A DNA stretch of 64,000 nt, taken from contig BSBN01001021.1 of the NCBI GenBank assembly GCA_027924645.1, forward strand, positions 10,142,689 to 10,206,688, read 5' to 3'. The translations under genes and the position numbers were made by a program. Every line of letters starts with the position of its first letter. Positions within the stretch are counted from its first letter, which is position 1. Positions 24,066 through 34,746 of this stretch are shown piece after piece. Under the pieces are notes generated by a model that was not told where the DNA came from, ran no database searches, and saw nothing but the letters and a program-made list of their open reading frames with translations. The DNA is from Cunninghamia lanceolata (taxonomy: Eukaryota; Streptophyta; Pinopsida; Cupressales; Cupressaceae).

Positions 24066-25130
24066 GTGAAAATAAAAGAACAATCTAATGGTGAAAACCG
24101 CTCTGCGGCAGTGTTAGATCATGAAAAAAGTAAAAATAAAGACGTATCCAATGGTGAAAACCTCTCTGAGGCACCAAAGGATGGAAGGCTTGACCCTCTA
24201 CCCAATCTTACACATCAGGAGAGATTGTCAATCTTGAAAGAACCGGCAAAGCCGATCAATGTTAGCATAGGTGATAATCCCAGAATGATCTGCATAGCAA
24301 AGGCTCTAATAGAACAAGAAAAACCGTCATTCACCAACTTCTTCAAGAGAAAACAAATCAACTTTGCATGGACATATGCCGACATGCCAGGGCTAGATCC
24401 GAATCTCATCATGCATCACTTATCTTTAGCTCTAGGAGCTAAACCGGTCAAGCAAAAACTCAGAAAGATGCATCTGCATGTGGCCCTTATGGTAAAAGAA
24501 GAGCTGAAGAAACTGTTAGAAGTCGGCTTCATCAGACCAATAGACTATCCTGAGTGGATTTCAAACATAGTACCAGTGGCTAAACCAGATGGCAGAGTTC
24601 GACTATGTAATAACTTCAGGGACCTGAACAAAGCTTGTCCGAAAGATGACTTCCCCCTACCAAACATTGACATGATTGTAGATCTCACAACAAGACATAC
24701 CATGCTATCACTAATGGATAGTTTTTCTGGATATAACCAGATAACAATTGCACCTGAAGACCAACACAAGACTACATTTACATGTCCTTGGGGCACCTAC
24801 TATCGGTGTGTCATGCTGTTTGGTTTGAAAAATGCCAGTGCAACATATCAGTGAGCTATGACCATAATCTTCCACGACATGATGCACACTATAATGGAAG
24901 ATTATGTTGATGACATTCTGGCAAAATCACTTACAAGAGGACACCTGGCAGTGCTGGATAAAATCTTCACAAGACTTGAATAGTTCAATGTGCGCCTCAA
25001 TCCAAAAAAGTGCGTATTTGGAGTTACCTCAGGTAAGCTGCTAGGATACATAGTGTCTGCAAATGGAACTGAAGTCAACCCAGCTAAAGTGAAGGCCATC
25101 ATGGAAATGCCACCTCCCAAGAATCTCATT
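24066..25130 (+). pseudogene. Tat element reverse transcriptase (degenerate)
   Basis: Recognisable RT blocks run in order: PVAKPDGRVRLCNNFRDLNK (about 24,570), CPKDDFPLPNID, LSLMDSFSGYNQI (about 24,708), TFTCPWGTYY, MLFGLKNASATYQ, and the catalytic box YVDDIL (about 24,903). RT copies the element RNA into DNA. It is broken by TGA at 24,853 (CGA expected) and TAG near 24,980 (CAG expected). The catalytic aspartates are still present. Confidence 0.92.
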
Positions 25131-25610
25131 CAGCTAAGGTCCCTACAGGGAAAACTACAACCTATCAGAAGGTTCATTTCTCAATTGGCAGACAAGTGCC
25201 ACCCATTTTCCCACCTTCTACATAAGAATGTCCCTTTCAGATGGAACGAGTCATGTGAGAAAGCATTTTAGCAATTAAAAGAATATTTGATGACACCGCC
25301 TATGTTGATGCCACCAATTCAGGGTAAGCCTCTACTACTGTATATCTCGGCTACACCAACAGCTTTAGGAGCTCTTCTTATACAACAAAACCATGAAGGA
25401 AAAGAACAAGCAATATACTATATCAGTCGAACACTTGTTGGGTATGAGCTGCAATACACGCCCATTGAAAGAGCATGTCTTGCTGTGGTCTTCGCCTCAC
25501 AAAAGTGGAGACATTATATGTTGTCACATTCTATCAAACTCGTGGAAATGATCAATCCTACTCAAATACTTACTCAACAAGGCAGCATTAACAGGCAGAC
25601 TATCTAAATG
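25131..25610 (+). pseudogene. Tat element RNase H (first domain, degenerate)
   Basis: RT connection and RNase H segment: PLLLYISATPTALGALLIQQ (from about 25,328) and YELQYTPIERACLAVVFASQ. This follows the usual Ty3 arrangement. RNase H removes RNA from the RNA:DNA hybrid. A TAG at 25,269 (KAF*QLKEY, CAG expected) and a frame change near 25,580 break it. Confidence 0.82.
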
Positions 25611-25614
25611 GGTC

Positions 25615-26337
25615 ATGCTCCTCAGCGAGTTTGATATCGAATATGTAGACAGGAAAACAATAAAAGGTCAAGTACTTGCAGATCAACTGGCAGATGCACC
25701 TCTCATCGATGACACCCCTTTGAGCTTTGAGTTTCTAGATGAATCTATCTTTCATGTCACTACAACAATCTGGAAAATGTACTTCAATGGATCTTACACT
25801 CAGCATGGATCGGGGGCAGGTATATTGTTGGTTACCCCTAGTGGCAACACTATTCCAAAGTCATACAAATTACTCTTTCCCTACACTAACAACGTGGTGG
25901 AGTACGAAACCTTAGTCATTGGTGTCAAGCTAGCAGTAGAATGGAATATCAAAGAACTACAGGTGTATGGTGATTCACAGCTGGTCATAAATCAAGTCAA
26001 TGATGACTACCAAACAAAAGATGAGAAATTAATCCCTTACAAACAGATGGTAGATGACTTCAAGAAATACTTTGACCAGATCTCTTTTGAGCAGATACCA
26101 TGGATAGAGAACAAAGCTACAGATGCCATGGCCACGATTGCATCTCTCCTCGATATTCTTGCTAATCAAGCATGTTATGAGTTCTTGGTAGAGCCAGTGA
26201 TCTATCCTGCATACGACACCCCTGAATCCCATATCATTTGCCACATTGTCGGTGTTGATTCCCCCCTATACAGAAAAATCTTTGCCTACCTTAAAGAGAA
26301 TACCCTCCCACCTAACCTCTCTAGTAACCAAAAATGA
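25615..26337 (+). pseudogene. Tat element second RNase H domain (aRH)
   Basis: A 240-codon open stretch with a second, differently built RNase H: WKMYFNGSYTQHGSGAGILL at about residues 58-77, NNVVEYETLVIGVKLAVEW, then LQVYGDSQLVINQVN. Tat/Ogre elements are known to carry this additional archaeal-type RNase H between the first RNase H and integrase. The usual first aspartate (YFDGS) is asparagine here (YFNGS), so this copy's catalytic centre is probably damaged. It ends at a TGA that probably replaced CGA. Confidence 0.85.
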
Positions 26338-27522
26338 ACCTTCATCCGTCAGGCATCCCGGTATGCCATTGTCACCAATACCCTATATCATAGAGGTCTC
26401 GATGGTACTCTCCTTAGATGTCTCGATAGTGAGGAATATCAAACTGCCCTGAGCGAAGTGCACAATGGTATATGCGGGACCCACTCTAGTGGCCCTACCC
26501 TGGCTAAGAAACTCATACGCATAGGATACTACTGGCCAACTATGGAACAAGATGTCTATCATTCTATAAAGAAGTGCACAAAATGCCAAGTCCATGGGAA
26601 CTTGATACACGCACCAGCATAGGAGCTACAACCATTAATGACTCCTTGGCCTTTCTGTCAGGGGGGACTCAACTTAGTGGGCAAGATTTAGCCTCCCTCG
26701 TCTAGTGGCCATAAATTCATAATCACTGCCACAGAATACTTCATGAAGTGGATTGAAGCCATGCCTTTATCCAAAATCATAGGTAAACAGATTGCCTCTT
26801 TTATCCTGAACTATGTCATTTGTCGTTATGGTATCCCTTCGTCCATTGTCACAGATAATGGACGTCCCTTCAAAAATCAAGATGTCAGGGAACTATACGA
26901 CAAATTCCATATCCAGTACCGCTTTTCAACCCCATACTACCCCCAAGGCAATGGTCAGGCAGAGGCATCAAATAAAACCATACTGAAAATCCTAAAGAAG
27001 ACTATCAATGATGTCGGTCATGATTGGCATGTCTAGCTAAATTCTGCGTTGTGGGCCTACCACACAAGCATCCACACACCCACAGGTGCCACACTGTACT
27101 CCCTAGTCTATGGATTTGAAGCAATCTTGCCCATTGAAGTCGAGATCCCCTCCTTACGAGTCTCATTAAAAGGCCTCATATCTGATGAAGAATACAGAGT
27201 GACCAGACTCCAAGAATTAGAGCTGCTTGAAGAAAGAAGGCAATAGGCCTTTAACCACCTAAAAGCATATCAGTAGAGAATGTCCAGAAGCTACAATCAT
27301 AGGGTCAAGCCCTGAGTCTTCCAAGTTGGTGATCTAGTCCTCAGAGAAAATCCTAGAAATCAGGAAGACAGAGAAAAGAAAGGAAAGTTTGAACCCAACT
27401 GGCTAGCTCCCTATGTCATCAGTGCAGCCTATGGATCGGGGGCATATCAACTGGCTACATCTAATGGTGCACTGTTTGATGATCCTATCAATAGTATGCA
27501 TCTCCAAAAGTTCTACACTTAA
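26338..27522 (+). pseudogene. Tat element integrase (degenerate)
   Basis: HHCC zinc-binding region: EVHNGICGTHSSG then KKCTKCQ (26,457-26,590). Catalytic core: FIITATEYFMKW (about 26,717), IVTDNGRPFKNQ (second Asp, about 26,848) and GNGQAEASNK (Glu, about 26,950). C-terminal domain: FQVGDLVLRENPRN (27,320) and WLAPYVISAAYGSGAYQL. It would insert the cDNA into the host genome. Several TAG stops replace CAG (for example near 26,621, 27,034, 27,244 and 27,274), and a TGA near 27,313 replaces CGA. The first core Asp is Asn (GLNLVG). Confidence 0.9.
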
Positions 27523-29500
27523 ACCCCAATGCAAGGGAGTCCTAAAAAATTCAAAAAAAAAAATTCAAAAAGTGGAAAATAACAAAAAAATCATCCTAGG
27601 GTGAAAACCTAGAAAAAAGGCACCTAGGATAGGTACCATGATGAAAACCTAGCAAACAGGTGTCATGTGTACTTTTAGCTTCGATGCAAATACAAGCAAG
27701 TGGTGAAAACCTAGTAAATAGGTGCTATTCTATGACAAACCACTTCCTCCATCTGTTGTGACTTCATGTCTCTTGTGTCTCCCATATCATTCATCTTGAA
27801 CCAGTCCTTTGAATAGTTGTCGAACTATGTCACCTCTGAGTTATCACGTAGGCAAGGCCATTCTCAATGCGCCCTTGAGGCTCCGCTCCAATGTCCCGTC
27901 CGTCCCATGTCTAGTCCTTCTATCTATCTGAGTCCGTACCATTTCTGCATCTTTCTATCACCTAGGTCTTAGGTCCATGAAGTTCACCCTGAACTACGTT
28001 GCCTCTGCATCGTCACGTAGGCAAGGCCATTTAGCAATGAGCCCCTGAGGCAATAGGTCAGTCCCTTAGGGTCCGTATCTCCATGTCCTATCGCCCATAA
28101 GTTGATTCTTTGCCTAAACTGGGGGCAACTCCTCGACCTAGTTATGGATTTGGATTCTTGAATGCCACATGTTCTAAGAGGATACCAATAAAGGATTGTG
28201 ATACTTTCACTAGACAAGCGCGCGCAACTAAGCGCGCTTCCAAACAAAAAATCTTGACGCAGAGCATCAACCTATCCAAAATAGAGGCGGGCACCATACC
28301 AAAAGCACCGAAAACTAATTCTATATCAATTATGGCAAATAGACACATCTAATGCAAGAATGTTTTGTGAATAGGTTAACTTACACAGTCTTTGATTTTT
28401 GTCATTATGTCTTCCTATGCTACTCGAGGATGCCAAAACCTAGAGATGCTATGATGGGGGCATAATCATTTTCTTTGTCTGCTGCTTGTAGATCAAACTT
28501 TAGTAATATGATGACTTTTGTCTAACGACATGATCAACAAAAGATCCTCGAGGACTTTGAGGTCTGACCATGAAAAAGGGCGATCCTTGTCTATTGAAAT
28601 GCAAGAAGTACTCAAGTCATCTAGATTCAAGTTTGACTAGATGCTTGTATCAACTTGCTATATCAAAATCCATGTAAGGAGTGCTCAGGTCATCTTGGTC
28701 TAATTATACCTAGATGCTTGTATTTCCTTACACCATTTCAAAAAGTGAAGAATACCAAAAAGTGCCCAATGATGAAAGCAAAAGACTTGCAATCTCAAAG
28801 ATGATAGTCCATATCTACATCCCATATCCAAAATTCCATACCATCCATACCATAATAAAATCATGCAGCATATCAAATGAAAGTCAATATTTTCTTCATC
28901 TTTTTTCTTCCACCTGTCTATATCATCTCTATGTCAATTGAGTACATTTGGACATATCAAAAACATAGCATAGGCAACACATCATATCACATCCTTTGCA
29001 TACAACATAAAATATTGGATCATTTCCATACATTTTAAAGTGCATTAGGTCATCCACATACATTTGCATCCATACATCATATCAGAAGAATCAAAAACAT
29101 CGACAAATACATGTAGAGCGGCATGACCATAATCATATCCATAAACATATCCATACACATTTGCATTTACATATCACATCATTCTAAATCCATCTAGTGT
29201 GCATCGCATATACAAAGCATCATAAGATAGATTGCATCCATAGCATATAAAACATAGAATACATGCATGTAGAACATCAATAAACTACATCATCATATAT
29301 ATCATCCAAAACATGTCCAAATGTACAATATATCAAAAATATATGTCCATCTCTCAGAGTCATATCATCAAGTGTATACAAGGTACAAAAAGATAGTGAT
29401 ACATGTCTCGGGGCAAAAATGGTACATATATAGGCTATCTCAGCCGTCAAAAATTGGTACATCACAATCAAAAACTGGTACAAGTATCCAAATCTGACTA
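27523..29500 (+). other. Tat spacer after pol, with short internal repeats
   Basis: Non-coding. GTGAAAACCTAG-type units recur at about 27,600, 27,642 and 27,701. A second pair, with CACGTAGGCAAGGCCATT at its core, lies at about 27,845 and 28,011. A third pair near 28,610 and 28,690 shares CTAGATGCTTGTAT. From 28,700 to 29,480 the DNA is AT-rich with CATACC/ACATATC words. Confidence 0.6.
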
Positions 29501-29549
29501 GCCCTATTGCCGCAAAGCACTGCTCCCTACGCTACCCTCTCCTCTATCT

Positions 29550-31480
29550 CCCTCTGACTGCTGTGGGCCCCTGACTGATCCTACAGATCAGGATCCACCT
29601 GCCCTCTGTGACGCCCCAGATTGGCTCCTGAAGCTAGGGGCACGCTGCTCCACTGACACTGCCCCATGGTATAGACCTTTGTAGTACTGAGCTTGGGCCT
29701 GTGCTCTTGCAAGCTCACTCTAAACTTGAGCTAGCTGTGTCTATGCCTGCTACACCTGCTAAACCAAGAAGCTAGATGTGCCATCTGTGCCCATAGCTGC
29801 TACAGCTAAATCCCTCTCTGCTCTCATCACCCGCATGCTAGCTAAAGCCTCATCTCTCTCTCTGGTCAACTCTGATATCCTCCCTACATCTGCATCTCTG
29901 CAAGACTTTACTGCTCTTAGATGAGCTCTCAGCTACCTAACCTAGCTCTGTAATGCAACGATAGCCTGTTGCTATAAGTCAAGCTATGGAGCCTGCCCTG
30001 CATATCCCTATCCTGGTGCCACCGGCTATGCTGGCACCTATCCCTGTACCTGCTATTGCACCACCTGCTATGGTGGTGATGTCTACTTCAGAGGTGCCAC
30101 CTACTGCGCTGGCACCTGTACCTGTACCTATCTTGCAGCTGCACAACTGCCTGCTGACCCGAAGATCCCTCCCCAGACCTCCTCCTCTATCTCAATCTGC
30201 CACCTCCTCCACCATCTCTTCCTCCTCCTCCATCATCTCCCTGACCTCCTCTCTCCCTCCTCTATCCCCCTCTCCTCCTGCCAGCTGCACCCTCGTCATC
30301 TGAATCCTCCTTGTTGATCCGAGGAGCTAACTCTCCTGGTCTTGAATATCTAGGAAATAAATAAGTGGCGAACCATTCATAATCTGGCATCATGCTAGCA
30401 TCCACTATCTTCCTCCTCATGGGCCAAGCTGCATAAGGGATTTGCTGAAAGTCAACCAACACCTCCTCATATGATGCCACGGGCGCCCACCTATACCTCT
30501 CTGCATGAGTCCTAGCAAACCGTGCCTGTCCCTATGGTCTACCCTGTACTCAGCCAAACTGCCTCTGCACCCTACTGATAATCTACCTCTCTAGTATGTA
30601 TCTCATCTAGCCAATCAACCATCGATTCTGAAAGCAGTAGGGTAACTCATCAGCCTCATCCTCCCATACCTCACAATCTAGGTATGGGTGCCAAATAACT
30701 GCATCCAAGTTATTGAACACATGTCTCCAGTACTCCAACTTCCCTAGCCTGTGCTGGAAAATCACACCTGCATAGCTGTAACTATAAGGCTCACCCCTCT
30801 GCCTGTGAAATACACATATCACCCGGGTGATAGCTATGTGCTCCCACAACCAAAACTACAAGAGTGACACACCTGCTGATAAGCTGGATCCTCTATGGTA
30901 CACTATCTGATGCATATCTCTATATAAGTGTGCCAACAGGCACACACCCCATTCATACCACATCCCATCTGTAATCATGCTCTATAGCACCCTCCCCCAG
31001 CTCATCGGGAAGCCGTGTGACCTCCTATCGGGGCATACTACGCCATCGATCAATCCTGCCACTATGCCCGGGAAGTAGTCATAGCAGTCATGTATGTCCT
31101 GCCACGAAATCACCTGCTCCACCAACCCTAGGTCATCAAACACACGTCTTCCTTCTCCAAGCCAGCGTCTCATTGTGACTCGTACTCAACCAACTCTCCC
31201 TGAATCGGGAGGTGCAGAATCTGATACATGTCCTCAATCATAATCGCCATCTCCCCCGTCGGCAGATGGAATGTGCCATCCTCGCTGTGGAATCACTCCA
31301 CCGCTGCAGTCAACATCACCCAGTTTGTGCAAACCTCAGGCATAAAGCAAACATAGTGCAGACCCATAGCACCTAGCACCTCATGATCTATCTCAGTCAA
31401 CATGTATCACTGTAGCAACGGTAGCGGGAACTACTCTCGTGACATAAGAACATCCCGAATATCCTCCTGCAACCAAGCAA
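29550..31480 (-). pseudogene. Antisense ORF of the Tat element: plant mobile domain protein
   Basis: Read on the minus strand, from right to left, the frames give TFHLPTGEMAIMIEDMYQIL (about 31,270-31,215), then RRWLGEGRRVFDDLGLVEQV (31,170) and LWEHIAITRVICVFHRQRGE (about 30,850). The tail is acidic and RRRGG-rich, near 30,270. HLPTGEM-x(n)-LPI and the L-W-E-H segment match the plant mobile domain (aminotransferase-like, PMD) found in plant transposons and some host proteins. Extra ORFs, including antisense ones, are known between pol and the 3' LTR in Tat-type elements. It is broken into pieces by stops, and I assign no function in the element. Confidence 0.75.
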
Positions 31481-32465
31481 AGAATAATGTCAAAGCAATC
31501 CATATCCCAGCAAGCCTACTCAAAGCAATCAAACTATCCTATCAATGACTTAACATATCAAATTAATCAAAACAGCATATCATCTCTTGACTAGATTCTC
31601 GGCAATCTTAGAGATCGCTTATCAATTGACGCATCAAGCAAGATGCCAATTGGGTTAATTTCATTAAGTCAATTGATTTTTTTCCTAGTGCAAATGCGTC
31701 GATCCAGGTGGCAAATGCGTCGATCCATATCAAATGCGCCACTTCACCATGAATGCGCTGCCCTTTGACATGTATGTGCTGTTCTGGCACATGTGCCGCT
31801 TCTTATGTCACATGCACCGTTTCCCAGCAAATACGCCAATTCCAAGCATAGATGCGCCAAACTATCATATGCGCTGACAATTTGAGCACATACACCACAT
31901 AGCAACATATGCACCATTTTGGGGGTCATATGCGCCAAAAGATAGTTCGACGCATCTATTCTAGTTATTTTCCCTAGCCATTAATGAGCCTAATAAATGA
32001 CTTTTAGCAAGTTTTGAAGAACTACATACTGGGGGTCCTGCCTCCACTAGCTGATCAAACCGTTAGATCCGCTCAAACTAGTGCTCCTCGTGTGGAATAT
32101 CCATCTCTCTGGCTACCATACTCTCCTTAGCTCTCACAAAGACCAATCAACTATAGACAAGTGTACAAATGCATAGAACTTGTGGACCTAGCTCCTATTT
32201 CTAGCAAGTGACCCATATCTGATTACATGACAACTATGGCTACTTCCCATATTTGTTCCTCTGAACCATGTCTTGTTTTTCTCCATCCTAAGCCATTTTT
32301 TACCTTCTTCTTCATGAGATTGTCTGTCTCACGCCCTTCTACCTTCTTCCCGTCCAATCTCTCGAGGGGGCATCCTGTCATCAAACTTGTACCAGGGGCA
32401 AACTGGGGCATGTATCATTGTTAGAAATTTATTCTTTGAAAGAACGTGATGAAACACATTGCTTC
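31481..32465 (+). other. Tat 3' spacer with ATGCGCC-type array
   Basis: Non-coding. From 31,690 to 31,950 words such as AAATGCGTCGATCCA, CATATGCGCCAA and CACATGTGCCG recur every 20-30 bases, echoing the arrays in the leader. The rest shows nothing recognisable. Confidence 0.55.
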
Positions 32466-32479
32466 AAAGAGGGGCAAAA
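32466..32479 (+). promoter_or_regulatory. Polypurine tract of the Tat element
   Basis: AAAGAGGGGCAAAA directly precedes the 3' LTR (TGTATACACC). It is the expected plus-strand primer and is identical to the tract at 7,431. Confidence 0.9.
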
Positions 32480-33482
32480 TGTATACACCTAAAATTGGCT
32501 CATGTCGAATTAAGTAAGTATTTTAATATTTATCTTAATTCTTATTTTCTTCTATCAATTAAATAAAATATTCTAAGTTTATTTGATTGGTTCATTATCC
32601 CATAATTAAATAAAAATCAATTTATTTAAATAAATTCCCTAAATTCTTCTAATGTCTCACATAATTAAATAATCCTACATTATTTAATTAATCATAAATT
32701 CCTCTATCCTAAGTCCTAATTCCATAAATCCACCTCACCTTTTCCACCTCACCATGTTGCACATGTAATTAAATATTTTAAATATTTAATTAGCTAATAT
32801 TCCCCCACCCACATGTCCTATTTATCCTCCAATCAAAATTAGTTAACTCATCAATCAAATCTATTAAACTAATTAATCATTTGAGTTCACTGATCAATCA
32901 ATTCAGTCCACTCCCCAATCATTTCACTTAACTGATTGGTTTATTCTGTTAACTATTCAATCAATTCGGTTAACTCCCTTGTTGCAGGATGGAGCTTGGA
33001 CACTTGTCCTCTTTCTATTCACACACATTCCTCAATCATTCTCAACCTTTGATCTTCTCACTTATTCTCAACCATTGATCTTCTCTCACACATCTCTATA
33101 AATGCAACCCTCTTCTTCTTCATTTATCCATCCATCGTTTGAGTAAACTCATGCTGCAGAAACACTAGCGCGCCTTTGGCACCCCCATCTCCATATCACT
33201 TATCATCCATCCATAGTGTGTTGAAGCTCATCTTCAATCACACAAAGTATCATAGCCAACTTCATCTTGTCATCTTGAGGACTTCGAAGCAAGGAAACAA
33301 GCTTCTTGAGGGCCATATTCATCTCCATCAAGATCAAGACAGAAAAGGTGAACAATGGAAGATGAAGGGTAAAAGGTTGTAAGTATCATTTGTTTGGTTA
33401 TTTAAATCTCCTTTTCTCCTTCATATTCTATTGATGTTTGGGTTTACTATTGTTATTGATTAATCCACATTTTACCCTCACA
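32480..33482 (+). repeat. 3' LTR of the Tat element
   Basis: Pairs with 17,419-18,434, starting TGTATACACCTAAAAT and ending TTTACCCTCACA. The TATA box is at about 33,095-33,104. It is followed by the CACAA duplication at 33,483-33,487. Confidence 0.93.
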
Positions 33483-33602
33483 CACAAAAATAGAATTTCA
33501 GTCAAATTCAATATTGCACCTTGCTTTGCTTTAGGAATATTATAACATAAAAAGCATGTAAAAAGCAAAATCTTTTTAAAATTTTCTAGAGCTTTTCATT
33601 AC

Positions 33603-33681
33603 CTTCCAATGACCAATGATACACTAAACTCTATGTAACATGTGCCAAAATCTTTGGTGTGATCCACTTCCAAAACACAAC
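33603..33681 (-). pseudogene. Clathrin heavy chain exon X
   Basis: Minus strand, acceptor TTCATAG|G and donor GGAAG|GTAATG. It encodes VVFWKWITPKILAHVT, then TAG where CAG is expected, then SLVYHWSLEG. This is the plant clathrin heavy chain segment that directly precedes exon Y. Its position across the Tat insertion shows that the retrotransposon entered the intron between X and Y. I see no further upstream clathrin exon beyond 33,700. Confidence 0.85.
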
Positions 33682-33923
33682 CTATGAATTACAAGTTTGT
33701 AATATATGAGATATCATGAACTATCTTTGTGTGTTAATAAAATAGCACTAGTAGATACAAACTGAGCTGAGAAATAATCCAAGTACCTAAATTTACCATA
33801 GCATATGGAGAGAATCATTCACACTAGGATCAATGAAGGCCTCCTACTTGGCAATACATTTCATAGAGAATAAAACTAAACCAATTTATGTCATCAGTAC
33901 AAAAAAAATTATCAGAGCAAGTA

Positions 33924-34068
33924 GAATGGTGTTGTATAGAAGACCACCGCAACACCGCACAGTGGTTGTTGGGCCTTCGCAGTGATGCGGGGAGCTTTCC
34001 CCGCATCACCGCGAAGGCCCAACAACCACCGTGTGGTGTTACAGTGGTCTTTTGCATAACACCATTCT
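33924..34068. repeat. 145-bp GC-rich near-perfect foldback
   Basis: Two arms of about 70 bases run from AGAATGGTGTT to its complement AACACCATTCT around a four-base loop. The central parts, built on GGTTGTTGGGCCTTCGC and GTGATGCGGGGA, pair with single mismatches. It stands out from AT-rich surroundings. It could be a foldback/MITE-type element or a source of small RNAs. No target duplication is clear. Confidence 0.85.
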
Positions 34069-34746
34069 CTAGATTGGTACATTTTTGCATAGTCCATGGT
34101 GAAACCCTGTCACCCTTTACACCATTGTCATGAATTCCTTGGAAACACTGTTCAATTACGACTTTTATATTGCCTTCAAGAAACTGTTTGTGCTCTATTG
34201 ATTTATAGCTCTTCATACAACACTATGATATCTCCTTTGATGTCACTATCATATGACTATTTGATACCACTATCATTGGTCTTCTCTCAAATTCAAACCT
34301 TACTCTTTTCACACTTTCACTCATAGGTTTTGAGTCAAGGGTGTCAAGTCTAGAATGTAACGTTGTTGTTCCTATGTTTTCAATAAGAGAATACTGTCAT
34401 TTGAAACTAATATCTCTATCACACCTCATTATTGATCTATTCCCTTTTTCAATAGTCATATTCACTGTGATATGCTTCTTCGCTATGATGACTAATCATT
34501 GCATGATAATGCAGACTATCACTGTGTTTGTGTCATAGGGCATTTGATTGTATTATTAGATAATGTGTATTCTTATGGTCTCACAAACTCTAGGAATTAA
34601 CCTAAGACCCTTGGATTGCCTTAATACTCACCTCTAACTTGTCATGCGCTAATAGTATCTTATGTTGTCCTTTATCACCAACCATATACTTGTAGACTAC
34701 TTTTAGAAGTTTGTTTACTGTCCTCTTTTATATTTTCCATAGGCTA
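34069..34746. other. Non-coding CACTA interior
   Basis: No supported gene. It contains CACTATCAT/ACTGTCAT words like those at 8.2-9.6 kb and ends at the gag-only LTR element. Confidence 0.5.

Larger units (their letters stand above)
17419..33482 (+). mobile_element. 16.06-kb Ty3/gypsy retrotransposon of the Tat lineage
   Basis: The element is bounded by LTRs of 1,016 and 1,003 bases starting TGTATACACC and ending ACCCTCACA, with an exact 5-bp CACAA duplication. Internal order is primer site, 2.2-kb leader, gag, protease, G-patch, reverse transcriptase, RNase H, a second RNase H, integrase, spacer, antisense plant-mobile-domain ORF, purine tract. A second RNase H domain and a long 3' region with extra ORFs are known features of Tat/Ogre-type elements. 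By eye the LTRs differ at about 28 bases plus a 14-base indel, mostly transitions. Pol carries many TAG/TGA stops and frame breaks, so this copy cannot encode its own proteins. It is inserted in a clathrin heavy chain intron. Confidence 0.93.

Noticed and set aside
28116..28130. CTGGGGGCAA-type purine stretch that could be another polypurine tract
   Set aside because: It is inside the Tat element, is not followed by an LTR start, and the real tract with matching LTR is at 32,466.
29986..30303. 105-codon proline/serine-rich plus-strand ORF
   Set aside because: It is the complement of the low-complexity acidic/RRRGG tail of the antisense PMD ORF; the composition is biased and nothing supports it independently.
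33830..34216. 128-codon minus-strand ORF and overlapping ORFs across the foldback
   Set aside because: They read through the hairpin arms in several frames and share only hairpin-derived peptides. No domain is visible.
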